Assembly: GCA_025558095.1 (NCBI GenBank)
Contig: JAIVFI010000014.1
Location: 682,001-746,000 of the forward strand
Reading direction: 5' to 3'
Length of the DNA stretch: 64,000 nt
Source of the DNA: Hyaloraphidium curvatum
Lineage: Eukaryota > Monoblepharomycota > Hyaloraphidiomycetes > Hyaloraphidiales > Hyaloraphidiaceae
Shown one piece after another: positions 10,642-23,317 of the stretch. Each line of letters begins with the position of its first letter. Positions within the stretch are counted from its first letter, which is position 1. The notes under the pieces were generated by a model, which saw nothing but the letters and a program-made list of their open reading frames with translations, was not told the DNA's origin and ran no database searches. The translations under genes and the position numbers were made by a program.

Positions 10642-13600
10642 TCAAGCGCCGCCCCTCCGTCCCCTTCCCCTAGGGCTCGCGCGGGCGCTGCTCGGCGTCG
10701 TCCCACCCCTTCCACGCGCAGGAGACCCTGCTAGCTGCATCCCCTGCGGTGACTGGCCGGACGGCGCGCCCTGCGGCGCCGCGGGCGTGGGAGTCGCCTG
10801 CGCGATCGCCTGGGAGAAGGTGCCGCGAGGCGTCGCGGCGCCCCGGCGAGCCATACCGGGAGTGCCGCCCCTCGCAACCGGGCGGGCTGGGAGAGAGGGA
10901 GGTGCCTCAAGGGCAGGAGGGGCCGACGGCGCAGGCGTCGTAGCCGGCGGCGTGTCGCGGGCGAGCCTCCGCTTCTGAGGTTGCGCTTTGGAAACGCGGC
11001 CCAATGAGAATGAATCGTGCCTATCCTGGTCGCTTCAACCAACCTGCAGGAGTTGCCGAGCCTTCCGGGGTCCCTTCCGCCTTCCGCTTGGCTCCGGCTC
11101 CGGTGGGGTTCCACTGGATCGGCTGGATCTTCTTCTGCTTCTCTTCCGCCGGCGTGGTCTCGGGGGCTTCCGATTTCGCCCGACCAGGCGTCTGGGGCGG
11201 CGCAGATTGCACCACGTCCCGGTTTCGCAGGCGCAGCACGTCCGGTTCATCCGAGGGAGCTGGCGTCTTGGCCCGTTCGGATGCTGCCTCTTTCGGCGCC
11301 TCCTCCGCGGGCTGCTCGGCCGGCGTCTGCACAATGGACCGCGAGCGCAACTGCAGCACGTCTTGCTCCGGAGTCCCGACGGCAGCCTCGGCAGAAACGG
11401 GCGCTTCGCCTTCCTCGTACTCGCCCTCCTCGACCTCGGCCTGCGCATCGGGCTCAGCGACTGCCTTTGTCTCGGCCTCCGTTGCTTCGAGCTCCTTCGT
11501 CGCGGAATCGGAAGTCTCGGGCTCCTTGACCGGCGATTCCAAGGAAGCAGGTTCCTTGGCAGCGTCTTCGGAGGCAGGCTCTTCGGCCTGCGGAGGCGCT
11601 TCCTCTGTCTTCGCAGGCTCGGGAGCGCTCGATTGGACGACGTCCCGACTTCGCAGAGAGAGCACGTCGGGCTCCTCGGCCACGGGTTCCGCCTGCTCGG
11701 CCGTCTGCTCGAGTCCCGGTTCGTGGTGCTCGTCCTCTTCCTCCTCGCCGAAATCGTGCGTCCTTCGGAGAGTTGATAAGAAACTGTCCCAACGAAATAG
11801 CGGGTGCGGAAACTCACTCGTCAAAGGCACCCTCCTCGCCGTCCTCCCCGTCATGCATCTCTTCCTCGAGCTCCCCAACTCCCTCTTCTGCTCCCTCTTC
11901 GCCTTCGCCATCTTCGTGATACTCCTCGCCTCCGTCTTGCTCCTCACCCTCGCCCTCGAAGTACTCCTCGCCACCCTCGTCCATTCCCGTCTCTTCCGCA
12001 GCCTGCTCCGGGGCTTCGCCCATGTCCACGTCCTTCGGCACGGGCGAAAGGGCGCGCGAGACCGACTCCTCCATCGGCTGTTCCGGCGTAGCAAGCTGGG
12101 GTTCGGGAGCTTTCTCGGCAGGCGCCGCGGGTTCCATAGCCGCGGGAACCGCACCCGGAGTTGCCACGGCGGCCGGGGCTGGCTCCTCCCGGGCCAATGC
12201 AGCGGATTCGGAGGCGTTGGAGTCGACGGCCGCCTTGGGAGCTGATTCCGTCGCAGGTTTCTGCTGATCCGCCTCGGGTGCCGAAGGAGCTTCCTCTGTC
12301 ACCTCCAGGGCAGGCGGTTCCGCCGCGCTCGGCCGGCGCGAGGGCACAAACTCGTCGGCATCGGCGCGAAGCTTCTTGAGCGGCGGCGCTTTGGTGGAAG
12401 GCGACGACTCGGTCGCGCCGGACGTGCCCGCTTCGGCCGGGGCCGGTGCAGCGGAAACTGGCGACACCTCGTCCCGTGTGCGCTTGATCCCGGCAGAGGC
12501 ATCGGCCGCCTGTTGAGCCGGGCTGACGGGGGAGGTTGCCGCCGGCTGGCGGTGAGTCCGTTCCAGCTCTTCGACGCGAGCCAGCAGTTTGTCCTTCTGC
12601 TGCGTCACGAGTTGATACCGGAGGTCGTTCTCCGCGCGGACCTGCTGCTCCTTGGCCGCGATCTGCTTGGCCAGAGATTCTTTCTCGGCCTGGAGCTGCT
12701 GCGACAGCTTAGTTTGCTGGACCTTGAGCTGCTCGTTCTCGCCCTCGACCGCCGCCTAGATGGGACTCAGAAACTGCCACTGCCGAATGCGGCCCAACAC
12801 GTACCAGTTTCTCCTTCAACTGCGCACCGCTTGTCTTGAACTGCTGGATCTGAGTCTGGTTGTTGAGGTTTTCCTGCTTTGCAGCCTCAAGGCTCTGGAG
12901 CAGCTTTGCCTTCTCAGCAGCCTTATCACGAGATGTCAGTGTCGCACATATTGCTGGAAGTAGAGGGAACCCACGTCGCTCTGCTGCTTCGGACCCTGGG
13001 CCTCCAGCTCCTGAACTCTCTGCTTCAATGTCGCGACCTGCTGGTCAAGCTGGGAACTGCGGCTCTCTGCGTTGGCGATCCGCTCATCCGCCTTCGCCTT
13101 AGCCTCCCTGGTCTTAAACACCTGCGCGAAATATGTGAGATCCGACATGCTCCAATCACACGACAGCTTACTCACGATCTCGTTGCTCCGCTGAGTGACG
13201 TTCTTGACCTTCGCCTCCAGCTCCTCAACCTTCTTCGACTTCTCGGCGAGCTCCGCGGTGAGCTGCTCCAACTGCATCTTCATCTCGTTCTCCCGTGTCT
13301 GGACCTGCTCGCGCGCCGCCGACAAGCCCTTGACCTCTTCCTGAAGCCTCTGGTACTCCACAGGGTCGATGCGCTAGGATGAGGAGCGTCAAGTCCGACA
13401 CGAAGACGAGCCAAAGGGCGGCGAAAGACCAACCTCGTACTTGGTCAAGAGACTGTTGTTCCGCTTCTTCCAGACGTCGACTTCGTTGAGCAGCTTCTCG
13501 ATCATCTCCTTGTTGGCGTCGCGCTCGGCCTGGAGCTCCCGCGACTGGCCGCGGAGGGGTTCCAGCTCCTTCTCCAGATCACGGAGCTTCCCCTCGGCTT

Positions 13601-16600
13601 CGGCAAGGTTCGCGGTCAGCTTCTCGACGTGAGCACGGAGCGTGTTGTTGCTCTCTTGGTAGAGGTTGCGCTCGTTGACCTTGGTCATGAGATCGGCGAT
13701 TTCCTGGGCACTGTGGCCAGGAGCAACGTTGCTCGCCCTCTCCTGTATGGATGGTAAGCAACAATCCTCAAGCAAGGGTTCCGGCGCCCCACCTCCTCGA
13801 GCATCTGCCGCAAGGCGCTGCGTTCCTGTTCGAGGGTTTCCGCTTGAACCTTCCAGCGGTTCGCTTCGGCGTCCTTGAGCTGAGCACTGGCCCGTTGCCT
13901 CTCCGTCTCCGACTTCAGGTGGCGGACCAGCTCCCGCAGTTCTGCCAACTCGGTCGAAGCCGCACTTCCTTCGGAGCCGCCTTCCGCGACGGCGCGAGCC
14001 TGGTAGCGCGCGACCTGCGCGGAGATGGTTTCGAACTGGGACATGAGCAGGTTGTTCTGCTGCTCCAGATCCGCGCACCGCGCCTCGACCTCCTGCAGGC
14101 TGCGATCCAAAGCCCGCTTCTGGTTGTTCCACGAGTCCTCCGCGGCGGCGAGCTTGGACTCGGCGGAGTTGGCCCTCAGCGAGAACGAATCGAGGGAAGC
14201 CTTGGCGTCCGCGAGCTCCTTCTTGATGGTGGACAGCTCAGCGATCGCTTGGGCATGATTGGTAACCTCGCGGTCGTAGTTAGCCTTGGTCGTCTCGAGC
14301 AGCGCAGCCTGGCGCTTGATGTCCGTTTCGTACGAAGCGCGCACCGACTCGACGCTCTGCTCGTAGCCAGCGAGCTGGGTGACCCGGTCGTTCAAAGCCT
14401 TCTTCTCCTCTTCCCAAGCCTTGGTGTCGGCCTCGGTCTTGGTCCGCAGCTCGGAAAGCATCGCAAGGGTTGCCTGCCGGGACTCGGCAGCCTGCTCGGC
14501 CTCCTTCGAGAGAGAAGCAACACGCTCCTGAGCCTCCGCGATCTTGGCCTCCATGTCCGTCCGGTAAGCCTCGTAGGAGCTGGTGAGGTCGGCGAGGGCC
14601 CGCTCGTTGGCCGCGCTGATCTCCTGGAACTCCTTCACGTGGTTGGTCTGCGACTTGAGCTCTTCGACCTTGGCGGCGAGCTGCGCCTTGACCTCATCGA
14701 GTTCCAGTTCCAACTCCTTGCGGCGGCGCGTCTGCTCGTCCGTCACATCGGAACGGGCATCCAGGGCCGCGCGGCGGGCCTCCTGCTCCTGGACCTTCTG
14801 GCGAAGCTGGTTCGCGGCCGCTTCGACCTCGGCAAGCTTCTGCTCGGCCTTGGCGACGTTGCTTTCGGCTGCGGCGAGCTTCTTCTTCAGGTCGTCACCC
14901 TCCTCGCGCTGCAGCACGGCGTCGTTTAGGGCGAACAGATCAAGAGCGGCCAAGTCCGAGACTCACGCTCTTGTCGAGCTTGATGTTGAGCTCGCGGGCC
15001 TCGCGATCCTTGGTGCCGACCATGAGCTTGAACTCGTCGACGCTCGCCGCCAGCTGCTTGCGGGCCTCGGCAAGCTCCTTCTCGAGATCGATGACGCGCC
15101 GCTCGGCTTGGCGCCGCAGCTCGCCCTCGGAGCGCTGCATCTCCGCCGACATGGCCTGGATCTGCTTCATGACCTCGGCGAGCTTGTTGCGCTCCACGCT
15201 GAGCGAGTTGGACTCCTGCATCAAGCGAGCTTCGGCAGCCTGAAGCCAACATGGGTCAGGCGTCGCGGACAGAACGCACGGGGCCTAGTCAACCCACCTT
15301 CGCCACCTCTTTCTCGCTCCGCAGCATCGCCACCTCGGCACGCAGGCGGTCCACGTTCTTCTTGGCGTCGAGGAGGTCCGCAGAGAGCTCCTGCACCTTT
15401 GCCTCCTGGGCCTGCGACGTGGCCACGGTCTGCGCAATGCGGGTCCGGAGCGAGACGACGTCCGACTGCTGAGTCTCGTACGACTTCTGGAGGAGGGAGA
15501 AGCGCTCTGCCAGTAATCCATTAGCCTCGGAAGAAGGCAACTAGACAATCGCCAACAAACCCTGAATGAAGTTGAGCTCGGCCTCCTTCTTCTTGGACTC
15601 AGAAACAAGCGAAAAGTTCTCGTTCCTCAGCGAGTCGATCTGCTGCTTCAAGATGCCCATGTCCTTGGAAGATTCCTCGCGTACGGCATCTAGCAGCTCC
15701 TGGATCTCGGCGAGCGACCGCTGCTCCTCCGAAGACCTCGCCGGCCCGGCGGGGGGCGCGGCGATCGCGGGCATGGTGGGGCTCGGCGGCGCCCGCGTCT
15801 GGGCGGCCGAACCCGTCCTGTTGTGCGCGAGCTGCTTGAGCATGTCCCGCTCGGTCTCGAGGGCGCGGTTCCTCTGCTCGTAGGCGGCGAGCTTGGCGTC
15901 CGCCTCCTCGAGCTTCCGCGCAGCGTTCTCGAGCGCCGAGCGCACCGTGTCGCTCACGCGCTCGTCGCGATCGCGTTCCTCGGCCTCGGCCTTGGCGGTC
16001 AGCTCGCGCACGGCGCGAAGGAGCTGCTGGTTGCGGGCCTGCAGGTCTCGCACGTTCCGGAAGCCGACGAGGTTGGAAGAGATGAGCTGGTCCGCAGTGC
16101 CCCCCTCGTCTGCCATCTCCGGAACGATGCCCTCAAAGTCCGCCGGGGAGCCGATGGCGCCGGTGGGCACCGACGGGTTGAGCGATTCGACCTCGCGAAG
16201 GAGGACCTGAATCTGCCGCTGAAGATCCCTGATTTCTGTAGGACATGGGCAGCATAAGTCAGTGTTCCTCAAGCGGCAAAAGGCGGAGACCACGAACCCT
16301 GCTGGTCAGCCTTGGCCGCGGCCTCGAGCCTCTCTGTCCGCTTGGCCATCTCGATCCGCTCGAGCTCGACCTGGTCCAGCCGGCGCGACCGCGAATCGAG
16401 CTCCTTCTGCAGCCTCGAGACGTCGGCAAGCGCCCGGTCGAGGTCCTCGCCCTGCTTCTGGTAGAACGACGCGCGCATCTCGACCTCGTCGAGGATGTGC
16501 TGGAGGTGGGCCTGCAGCCTGTTGTTGTCGAGCCGGATGGAGCCGACCTGTGACTGGAGCGCCACGTACTCCAAGTACTGGAAGGGCAGACGGCACGTCA

Positions 16601-19451
16601 GCGCCAGTCACAACAAGACAACGAAGGCAACCCACGATCTCGGTGAACGACTTGCCTCCCCTGCGCATGCTCTCGGCAATCTCCGCCGTCCGGCTCAGCG
16701 CGCCCAGCTCGCTTCTCTTGCCCCTGGTGCCGACCACCTCGCGCGAGACCTCGTCCCCCACGAGCCTGTCGACCTCGGCGAGCCGCGTGCGGAGCTCGGC
16801 CGACTCCTTCTCCTTCTCCTCCAGGCGACCCTGCAGCGCCTTGGTGCCTTCGGCGGCTTCGCGCGCTCTCCGCTCGGCGGCCTCGAGCGCGGCCTCCCGC
16901 TCGGCCTGCAGCCGCGCCGCCTCCGCCCCCGCCTCCTCGAACGCGCGCTGCAGCTCCGCCGCCCTCTCCTCGTTCAGCTTCGAAACCCTGCGCATGGCCT
17001 CCATCTCCCTTGCGAACGCGCCCTCCTGCACCGCCAAGCGCCCCTCTGCGTCGCGAAGCTGCCCCGCCAGCCTCTCGCACCTCGACCTGGCGTCCTCCGC
17101 CTCCCCGCGCGCCCTCGACGCCCGCGCTTCGGCGTCCTCCGCGGCGGCCTTGGCGCCCTCCACCTCCCCGCGCAGCCGCGCCGTCTCCTCGGCCCGCGCG
17201 CGGCGCCACTCTGCCCACCCTTCCCTCTCGCGGTCGTGCTCTCCCCTCAACCACTCGGCCGTGCCCTTAACCTCCTTGGCCTCGGCCGCCGCAGCCTCGG
17301 CGCGCCACCTCGCCGCTTCCTCGCCGGCCTTGGCCTCCGCGAGCGCGGTCTCGGCGTCAAGCAGCCTGGTGCGGAGCTCCCTCGCGGCCCCCGACGCCGC
17401 GTCGGCCTCGCCGCGCATCGACTCGGCCTCGCGCGCGCGGCGGTCCAGCGCGGATGCGAGCTCGCGGTTCTCGCTCTCGAGCACGGCGATGCGCTGCCGC
17501 AGGGGCGCCAGGGTGCCCTCGGCGGCGTCCGTGCCGGCGGCGGCGCGGGAGAGGTCGGCGCGGAGGCGGTTCATGTTCTCCTCTGCGGGCGATCGTATTG
17601 TCCGTCAGCCGATCCGAACTCTACCGACGGCCCGCAAAGCTGCACCCACCACGCTCAGCGGCGTTCCTCTCCGCCTCTTTCTTGGCCTCCTCCGCCTTGG
17701 CCAACCTCCCCTCCAATTCCCTCGCCCTCTCCTCCGCCGCATGCGCCCTGTGGCCCTCCTCCACCTCCCTGGCCTCCCTCGCCGCCCTGCGCCCTTCCTC
17801 GCCCATGGACACCCACCGGTCCAGGGCGGCCCAGAGCTCCGAAAAGCCGGCGTCGGGGTTGGCGGAGACGGCGGCAAAAAGGGAGCGTGCCAGGGCGGGG
17901 GGCAGGTCGAGGAGGGTGGAGAGGCGGAGCAGGGGGTGGTCCGCGGGAGGGTCGGTGGGCTGGGGGGGATGGATGTCGACGGGGGGTTGGGGGGCCACAG
18001 CGAGGGAGGCGGCCGGTCTCGGGGCCGGGATGGCAGGGGCTGGCGCTGCCGGTGCCGGTGCCGCGGCGCGGGGTGCCGGTGCAGGCGATGCGGGTGCGGG
18101 CGCGGGCGCAGGCGACGCGGGCGCCGGCGCGGCCGACCTCGTTCCCGCGGGCTTGCCCTTGCCCTTCCTCCCCTTTCCGGCCTTCTTCCACCACCCCCAG
18201 ATCACCTCCCCCGCCTCCTCCGGCGTCTTGGCCGCCCTCCCCCCGCTCACGGCCTTGGTCGTCAGTATCGTCGCGCCCTGCGTGCGCACCACGCCGATCT
18301 GCGGCGGGGGGCTCGCGGCCCTGGGCGGCGTCGGGAGCTGCGGCGGGGAAACGGCGCCGGTGAGCCCGAAGCCGACGGTGGCGGCGCGGGGGACGATGGA
18401 TGAGGGGGATGCGAAGGCGCCGAAGGTGAACTTGGGCAGGGAGCGCGAAGGCTGTGGCGGAGGGGGTTGGGTGGGTTGGTATATGGGCGCGGGCTGTTCG
18501 GTAGGCGTCTGCACGACGGCGCGCGAACGCAGCTGCAGCACGTCTTGCTCCGGCTCGGCCTGCGCTGCACTTGCGGGCTCCTCCGGCGCCGGGGCGGGCT
18601 CGGGCTCGGATGCCGGCTCGGGCTGCGGCGAGAGGCGGGGCGAGCGCCGCGGGGGCTGCGGCGAGGGCGAGCGGCCGCGCTTGGGGGTCTGCTGGCGCGC
18701 TCCCGGTTCGGTCGCGGGCGGTGGGGCGAGCTGCGCCGGTTCCGGGGTGGGCTCGCGGGCCGGTTGGGGAGAGGATGCGGGGGCGGGATCCTCCTCGGCG
18801 TGCTGCTCCTCGAAAGGCGTGCCTTCTGCACAGGGAAAGGAGAGGAATGGTCAGAGATCTGGCAAAATCCGCACCTGCACACAACGTACCCGACTCGTCC
18901 ATCGGCTGCGGCCCGTCTGTCGGCAGGTGCCCGTCGGAAAACTGCATCGCGTCGGACGAGTCCTGCAGCACGATGGGCCCCTCAAAGTCGAACTCGCCCT
19001 CGGCCACGTCGTCGTCCACCTCGTCGCCAAAGTCGACCAGCGCCTCCTCCTCGGCCGAGCCCTGCGCCGAGCGCGACAGCTGCGACGAGCCCTGCGGCGC
19101 GCCCTCCTCGTCCGAGTCGTCGATCACCACCGTCTCGACCACGCGCTCGCCGCCCTCCTCCTCGTCCTCCTCGTCCTCGTACTCGTCCTCCTCCACGCCG
19201 CCCGACGACAGCAGCTCCTGCGCGGGCCTGAACCCTCCGTATCCCTGCGCGAACGGGTCGCCCTCCTCTTCTTCCCCCTCGCCCTCCTCGTCGTCGTAGT
19301 ACCCCTCCTCGCCCTCCTCCTCCCCGCCGTCGTCCAGGCCGTCCTCGCTGTCGCGCTCGTCCAGCGCGTCGGGGTCGAAGTCCTCTGCGGCGTCGGCGTC
19401 GAGCTCGTCCTCCTCGTCGGGCGCGCCCGCGGGCGGGTCCCTCTCCGACAT
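10642..19451 (-). CDS. TPR: TPR/Mlp1-type nuclear pore basket protein
   Basis: Fifteen exons join in phase to 2669 aa: 19451-18890, 18825-17650, 17582-16636, 16577-16298, 16235-15561, 15506-15298, 15239-14967, 14908-13793, 13742-13434, 13373-13176, 13121-12975, 12921-12805, 12755-11818, 11762-11044 and 10985-10642. Most of it is coiled coil. TPR landmarks are EIRDLQRQIQVLLREVE, then LVGFRNVRDLQARNQQLL, and later WKKRNNSLLTKYE before a RIDPVEYQRL segment. The C-terminus is acidic and then Pro/Arg/Gly-rich, as in TPR. Unlike usual TPR, about 400 residues precede the coiled coil: a very acidic block (residues 1-190) and a Pro/Ala-rich block. A 12-residue motif, DVLxLRxRxVVQ, occurs once before the coiled coil and three times after it. 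Nuclear basket proteins tether mRNA export and spindle checkpoint factors. Confidence 0.9.
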
Positions 19452-19614
19452 CTCCGCCGGCTCCGCCCCGACCTGCGTGGACGTGGGCTTAAAGGCAACA
19501 GTTAGAACGAGCGGGGGACGCGTGCGCCGCGGCGTACCGGCGCGGGGGCGAACGTCGAATGAACGCGTTTCCTGGAATGCCCAATCCCTAGCCTTCCTCT
19601 CTGGCACTCCTCCG
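19452..19614. promoter_or_regulatory. Short divergent promoter region, TPR and LAMTOR1-like genes
   Basis: 163 bp separate the two head-to-head start codons. It must hold both promoters and 5' UTRs unless an upstream non-coding exon exists. No TATA box is evident. Confidence 0.45.
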
Positions 19615-20193
19615 ATGGGCTTCTGCTGCTCCAAACCCGCGCCGCCGCCGCCGGCAGACGACCGGCCCGATGAGGTGGCCCGCCTCCTGCACGCAGGGCG
19701 CCCCGTCTGACCCCCTCCGGGCGCAGCCCACCGAGACCACGCGCCTCCTCCCGCCGGCGCCGCAGCCCCCCGCCGCGCCGCCGCTGACCCCGCAGGAGCG
19801 GCTGGCGTTGGAGCGGCGGGACGAGTGGAACAGGATCGTGGCGAGGACGTCCGAGTGGGTTTTTTTCGGGGCGTGGGAGGTGTTCTTGCCGGCTGACGAG
19901 CGGACAGGGCGTTCCTGGACATTTCGGCCGCGCGGTCGGCGGGCAGGCCGCCCGCTGGTGTGCCGGTGCAGGAGAGGGAGGCAAGGGAGGCGCGATACAG
20001 GTCCGTCACCCCCTTGTTTCCGCGTCTCGAGCGGCACGCGTTGACCTCCTCCCAACACCATAGGACAAAGCTCCTCTCGACCACGCCTCCGGACCTCTCC
20101 ATGCTCGACTCGGACGATGGCCGGAGCGTCGTTCGCCCGGCACCGCTGTGGGAGGTGGAGGAGGTGCCCGGAGGCGTGCTCCAACCACTCTGA
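19615..20193 (+). CDS. LAMTOR1: LAMTOR1/Ego1-like lipid-anchored scaffold
   Basis: Three exons (19615-19674, 19727-19854, 19908-20193) give 157 aa. The N-terminus MGFCCSKP has Gly2 for myristoylation and two Cys for palmitoylation. It is followed by TTRLL, then ERRDEWNRIVARTSE and AFLDISAARS. That order matches LAMTOR1 and fungal Ego1/Meh1, which anchor the Ragulator/EGO complex and Rag GTPases to the lysosome or vacuole. The last 55 residues (LERHALTSS to the stop) do not resemble the family and may contain an unrecognised intron near 20025-20065, so the C-terminus is uncertain. Confidence 0.65.
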
Positions 20194-20802
20194 GGGGCGA
20201 ATCGCGGCCTGGGGCTGTTGGAGGAGCGCTTGGCGGGACTGCGAGTGGAGTGGCGCGGCACGGGACCGCGGGATGGGGGAGAGGAGTATGGGAACTATCG
20301 CGCTTGGATGTGCCCGCGGGTCGGGCCGGTTGGAGAAGGGAATCGAGATGGCGTTTCCCCGATTCGATTCGTGGCGGGGTCGCTCGCTTCCATGGCGCGA
20401 TCTGGAGTCCGTTCGGCCTGCGGTGTTGCCGCCTGCTTTCCAGTGCCCTACGGCCGCTCCGGGAAATGAGCGGATGCCCTCGGATGCGGTCCCGGGGAAC
20501 GGGACGAGCGAGTGAGCGGGCTTCCCGGGGTTTGGCGCGGGGCCGCGCCACGAGCCCGAACACGAGGCGCATCGGATCGATGCCCCGCGAACCGACGGCC
20601 ATCCGTCGAATGCTGCTTTTGCCGCACCTCTGCCCGCGATCGGATGGGCGATCCGCGTCCAGGGAGCATCTGCGGCCTTGCGCGCGTTTGGGCGTGCGGT
20701 CGAGACCCTGCCTTGCGGCGCTGTCTCCCGCACCGAACTCGCTCGAAAACCCCCGCCCAAGGCGCCCTCCCCACCGACCGCCGCTCCGCAACCGGCGCCG
20801 AA
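20194..20802. other. Intergenic, 609 bp
   Basis: Between the LAMTOR1-like gene and the P450, both on the plus strand. Long open frames here have no domain and look like GC-driven noise. No promoter element is evident. Confidence 0.5.
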
Positions 20803-23152
20803 ATGGCAGTCGACCTCGTCCTCGTATTGGGCGTGGGGGCCGTGGTGTTCCTGGCCTACGTCGTCTACCTCGCCGTGCGCTACCCGAACCGCCCTCCGGG
20901 GACGCCCGACATGCCGGTGCCCGTGCCGGACGGCGGCTTGCCCATCATCGGACACGCCCTGCACCTCCCGAAAATGACCCCCGTCATCCACGACTGGGTG
21001 TGGGTGCCGCCGCCCCTCTCCCCCGGATCGCCGCTGACACTGCTTGCCGCCCCCGCCCTCCCCCCCTCGGACCGCCACCACTCACCCCTCCAACCCCGCA
21101 GCTTCGAAATGGCTCACAAGTATGGCGACGTCGTCCGCTTCGGCGCCTACATCCCGGGCATCGTGTACGCCGACCGCGTCCTCACCTTCAACGTCAAGGA
21201 CGTCGAGGCCATCCTCCGCGACCCGTACCTGTTCCCCAAGGGCCCACAGCTGTTCGAGGAGGCCACGGATTTCTTCGGGCACGGGATATTCGTGTCGGAC
21301 GGGGACCTGTGGAAGGTGCAGCGCAAGGTCACCTCGAACGTGTTCAACGTGGGTTCGCTGCTCTTCCGCGGAGAGCCCAGTCGCTCACGATCGGACGCAG
21401 GTCAAGTCGTTCCGCGACATATACAACCCCATCTTCAACGCCGATGCGCAGCGGCTGCGGGACCACCTCGGCTACGTCGCCGAGCGGTGCAAGACCGACC
21501 CGACCGCGCACCTCGACATCCAGGACATGCTGCTCCGGTCGACCATGGACAGCTTCGTCAGGCTGGCGCTGGGTGCCGACATCGGGAACCTGGCGGGCAA
21601 GGGCACCTTTGGCCCCGACGGCAAATACGTGGGCACTCCGCCCGGCCGCGCGCAGACGGCCCGCTGATCGCCTCCGTCCAAAGAAACTCCACGACATCCC
21701 CTTTGCCACCGCCTTCGACTCGCTCAACCTCGCCGTGGCGAAGCGTACCGCCAACCCGCTGTGGAAGATCACGGAGCTGCTCGACGGCACCAACGCGCGG
21801 GTCACGGCGTACCAGAAGCTCATGGACGACTTCGCATTGAAGATCATCAACCAGAAGCGCGACAAGAGGCGCAAGGGCGGCGCGGGGGAGCCGTCGGGGC
21901 CGTCGGGTGGGGAGAGCAAGGATCTGATTGACCGTGGGTCGCGCCGTGCACCTGGGATGTGTGGTGCTGATCGCCAGCCGCGAAGTGTTCCTGGACCTCA
22001 AGAACGACGACGGGAGCGAGGTCAGCGACCGGCAGCTGCAAGACATGGTGCGCAACATGATCATCGGTGGGCTGCCATCTTGTTTCAGCGCTGGTTCCAG
22101 ATGCTGAGCTTTCGGTGATTGCAGCCGGAAGGGACACAACCGCCCAGACCACATCGGTGAGCACAAATCTCGGAACCATTCGCATTATATGTTGCTGACG
22201 TTCGCGTCGAAGTGGGTCGTGTACAGGATGGCCCGTTGGTTCAGCCTTCCGCCTCGGCTGCCTGCTATCCTCGCTCACCCGCCGGCCGAACGTAGAGCAT
22301 CCCGACGTCGCCGCCAAGATGCGCGAGGAGATGGATCGAGTGCTTGGCCCCGACAAGGACGCGCTTCCCGACTACGCGCAGATGCAGCAGCTCAAGTACA
22401 GTGGGTTGCTTTCTCACCCGGTCGGGATGAGATGGGGCTGATGCGGCGTCGAAGCCATGGCCGTGTTCCTCGAGACGCTCAGGCTGCACAGCAACGTGCC
22501 GCTCAACCAGAAGTGGGATTTGCCCGCCGCGCTGCCTTCATCGGGTTCGTGCTCACGCTGTTCCATCGACAGAGAGATCGCCGAGGACACCGTCTTGCCC
22601 GGCACCGGCACCAAGGTTTACAAGGGCCAGCGGATCATGTGGGCGACGTACACCATGGGACGGTGGGATTTGCGCAATGGAGAGCCCGCTGCGGGCGCTC
22701 ACCATCGATGTCAATGGAATCACACAGGCTGGACAGGATCTGGGGCAAGGACGCGCTCGAGTTCAAGCCCGAGCGTTGGATTGACGAGAAGGGCTCGGTG
22801 AGGAAGGAGGACGCGTACAAGTACCCGATGTTCCACGCCGGACCGCGCATCTGTTGGTCCACTGGCTTCGAATCGGGAAACGGAAGTGCTGATCTCCGTG
22901 CGCGCAGGCCTCGGGATGGACATGGCCAAGCAGGAAGCCATGGTCCTCATGTCGGCCCTGTTCCGCAAGTACCGCCTCGAGCCGTACAACGAGGAGGACC
23001 CCGCCAAGTGGGGGGACTTTGCGACCAAGAGGGCGCGGTACGACAACCGTGGGTTCGTCCGGCGCGTCCGCGGGAGGGGCCTGACGTCTGTGGCAGAGAT
23101 CACGCTGGCGCTCAGGAAGTCGCTGGACGTCAGGGTTTATCCCGTTGCATGA
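20803..23152 (+). CDS. Cytochrome P450, fatty-acid hydroxylase-like
   Basis: Thirteen exons join in phase to 543 aa: 20803-20999, 21102-21348, 21401-21628, 21684-21933, 21986-22066, 22125-22156, 22213-22234, 22296-22400, 22455-22512, 22573-22662, 22728-22852, 22908-23048 and 23097-23152. An N-terminal membrane anchor leads to a Pro-rich hinge. The I-helix AGRDTTAQT is rebuilt across introns 5 and 6, the K-helix is ETLR, the PERW motif is FKPERW, and the haem-binding [10 protein letters not shown] is completed across intron 11. Overall look is of the CYP52/CYP86/CYP704 type that omega-hydroxylates alkanes and fatty acids. Exons 6 and 7 are only 32 and 22 nt. Confidence 0.9.
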
Positions 23153-23317
23153 GGAGACGATCTTTGTTTTTGGACAGGTCTCGTGGACTTTGCGCGTGTG
23201 GTGGGACATAAATCTTTGTGCCCGTGTTTGAGTACACACCGTTGACCCCTTTGAACATTGACCGAAAGGATGAAGGAGTCCAAAGCCAACGCAAGCACCT
23301 GTCCACCCCGAAAGCCA

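Noticed and set aside
11004-12245. 413-codon plus-strand frame rich in Ser and Ala
   Set aside because: It is the reverse of the acidic C-terminal exons of TPR and has no start context or domain.
16262-18403. Long plus-strand open frames of 600-700 codons opposite the TPR gene
   Set aside because: They are Arg/Ser/Pro-rich mirror frames of GC-rich coiled-coil coding sequence, with no domains; the minus-strand exons are phase-consistent and match TPR.
20148-22118. 656-codon plus-strand frame overlapping the P450
   Set aside because: It reads Arg/Pro-rich noise through P450 exons and introns, while the P450 frame carries all family motifs.
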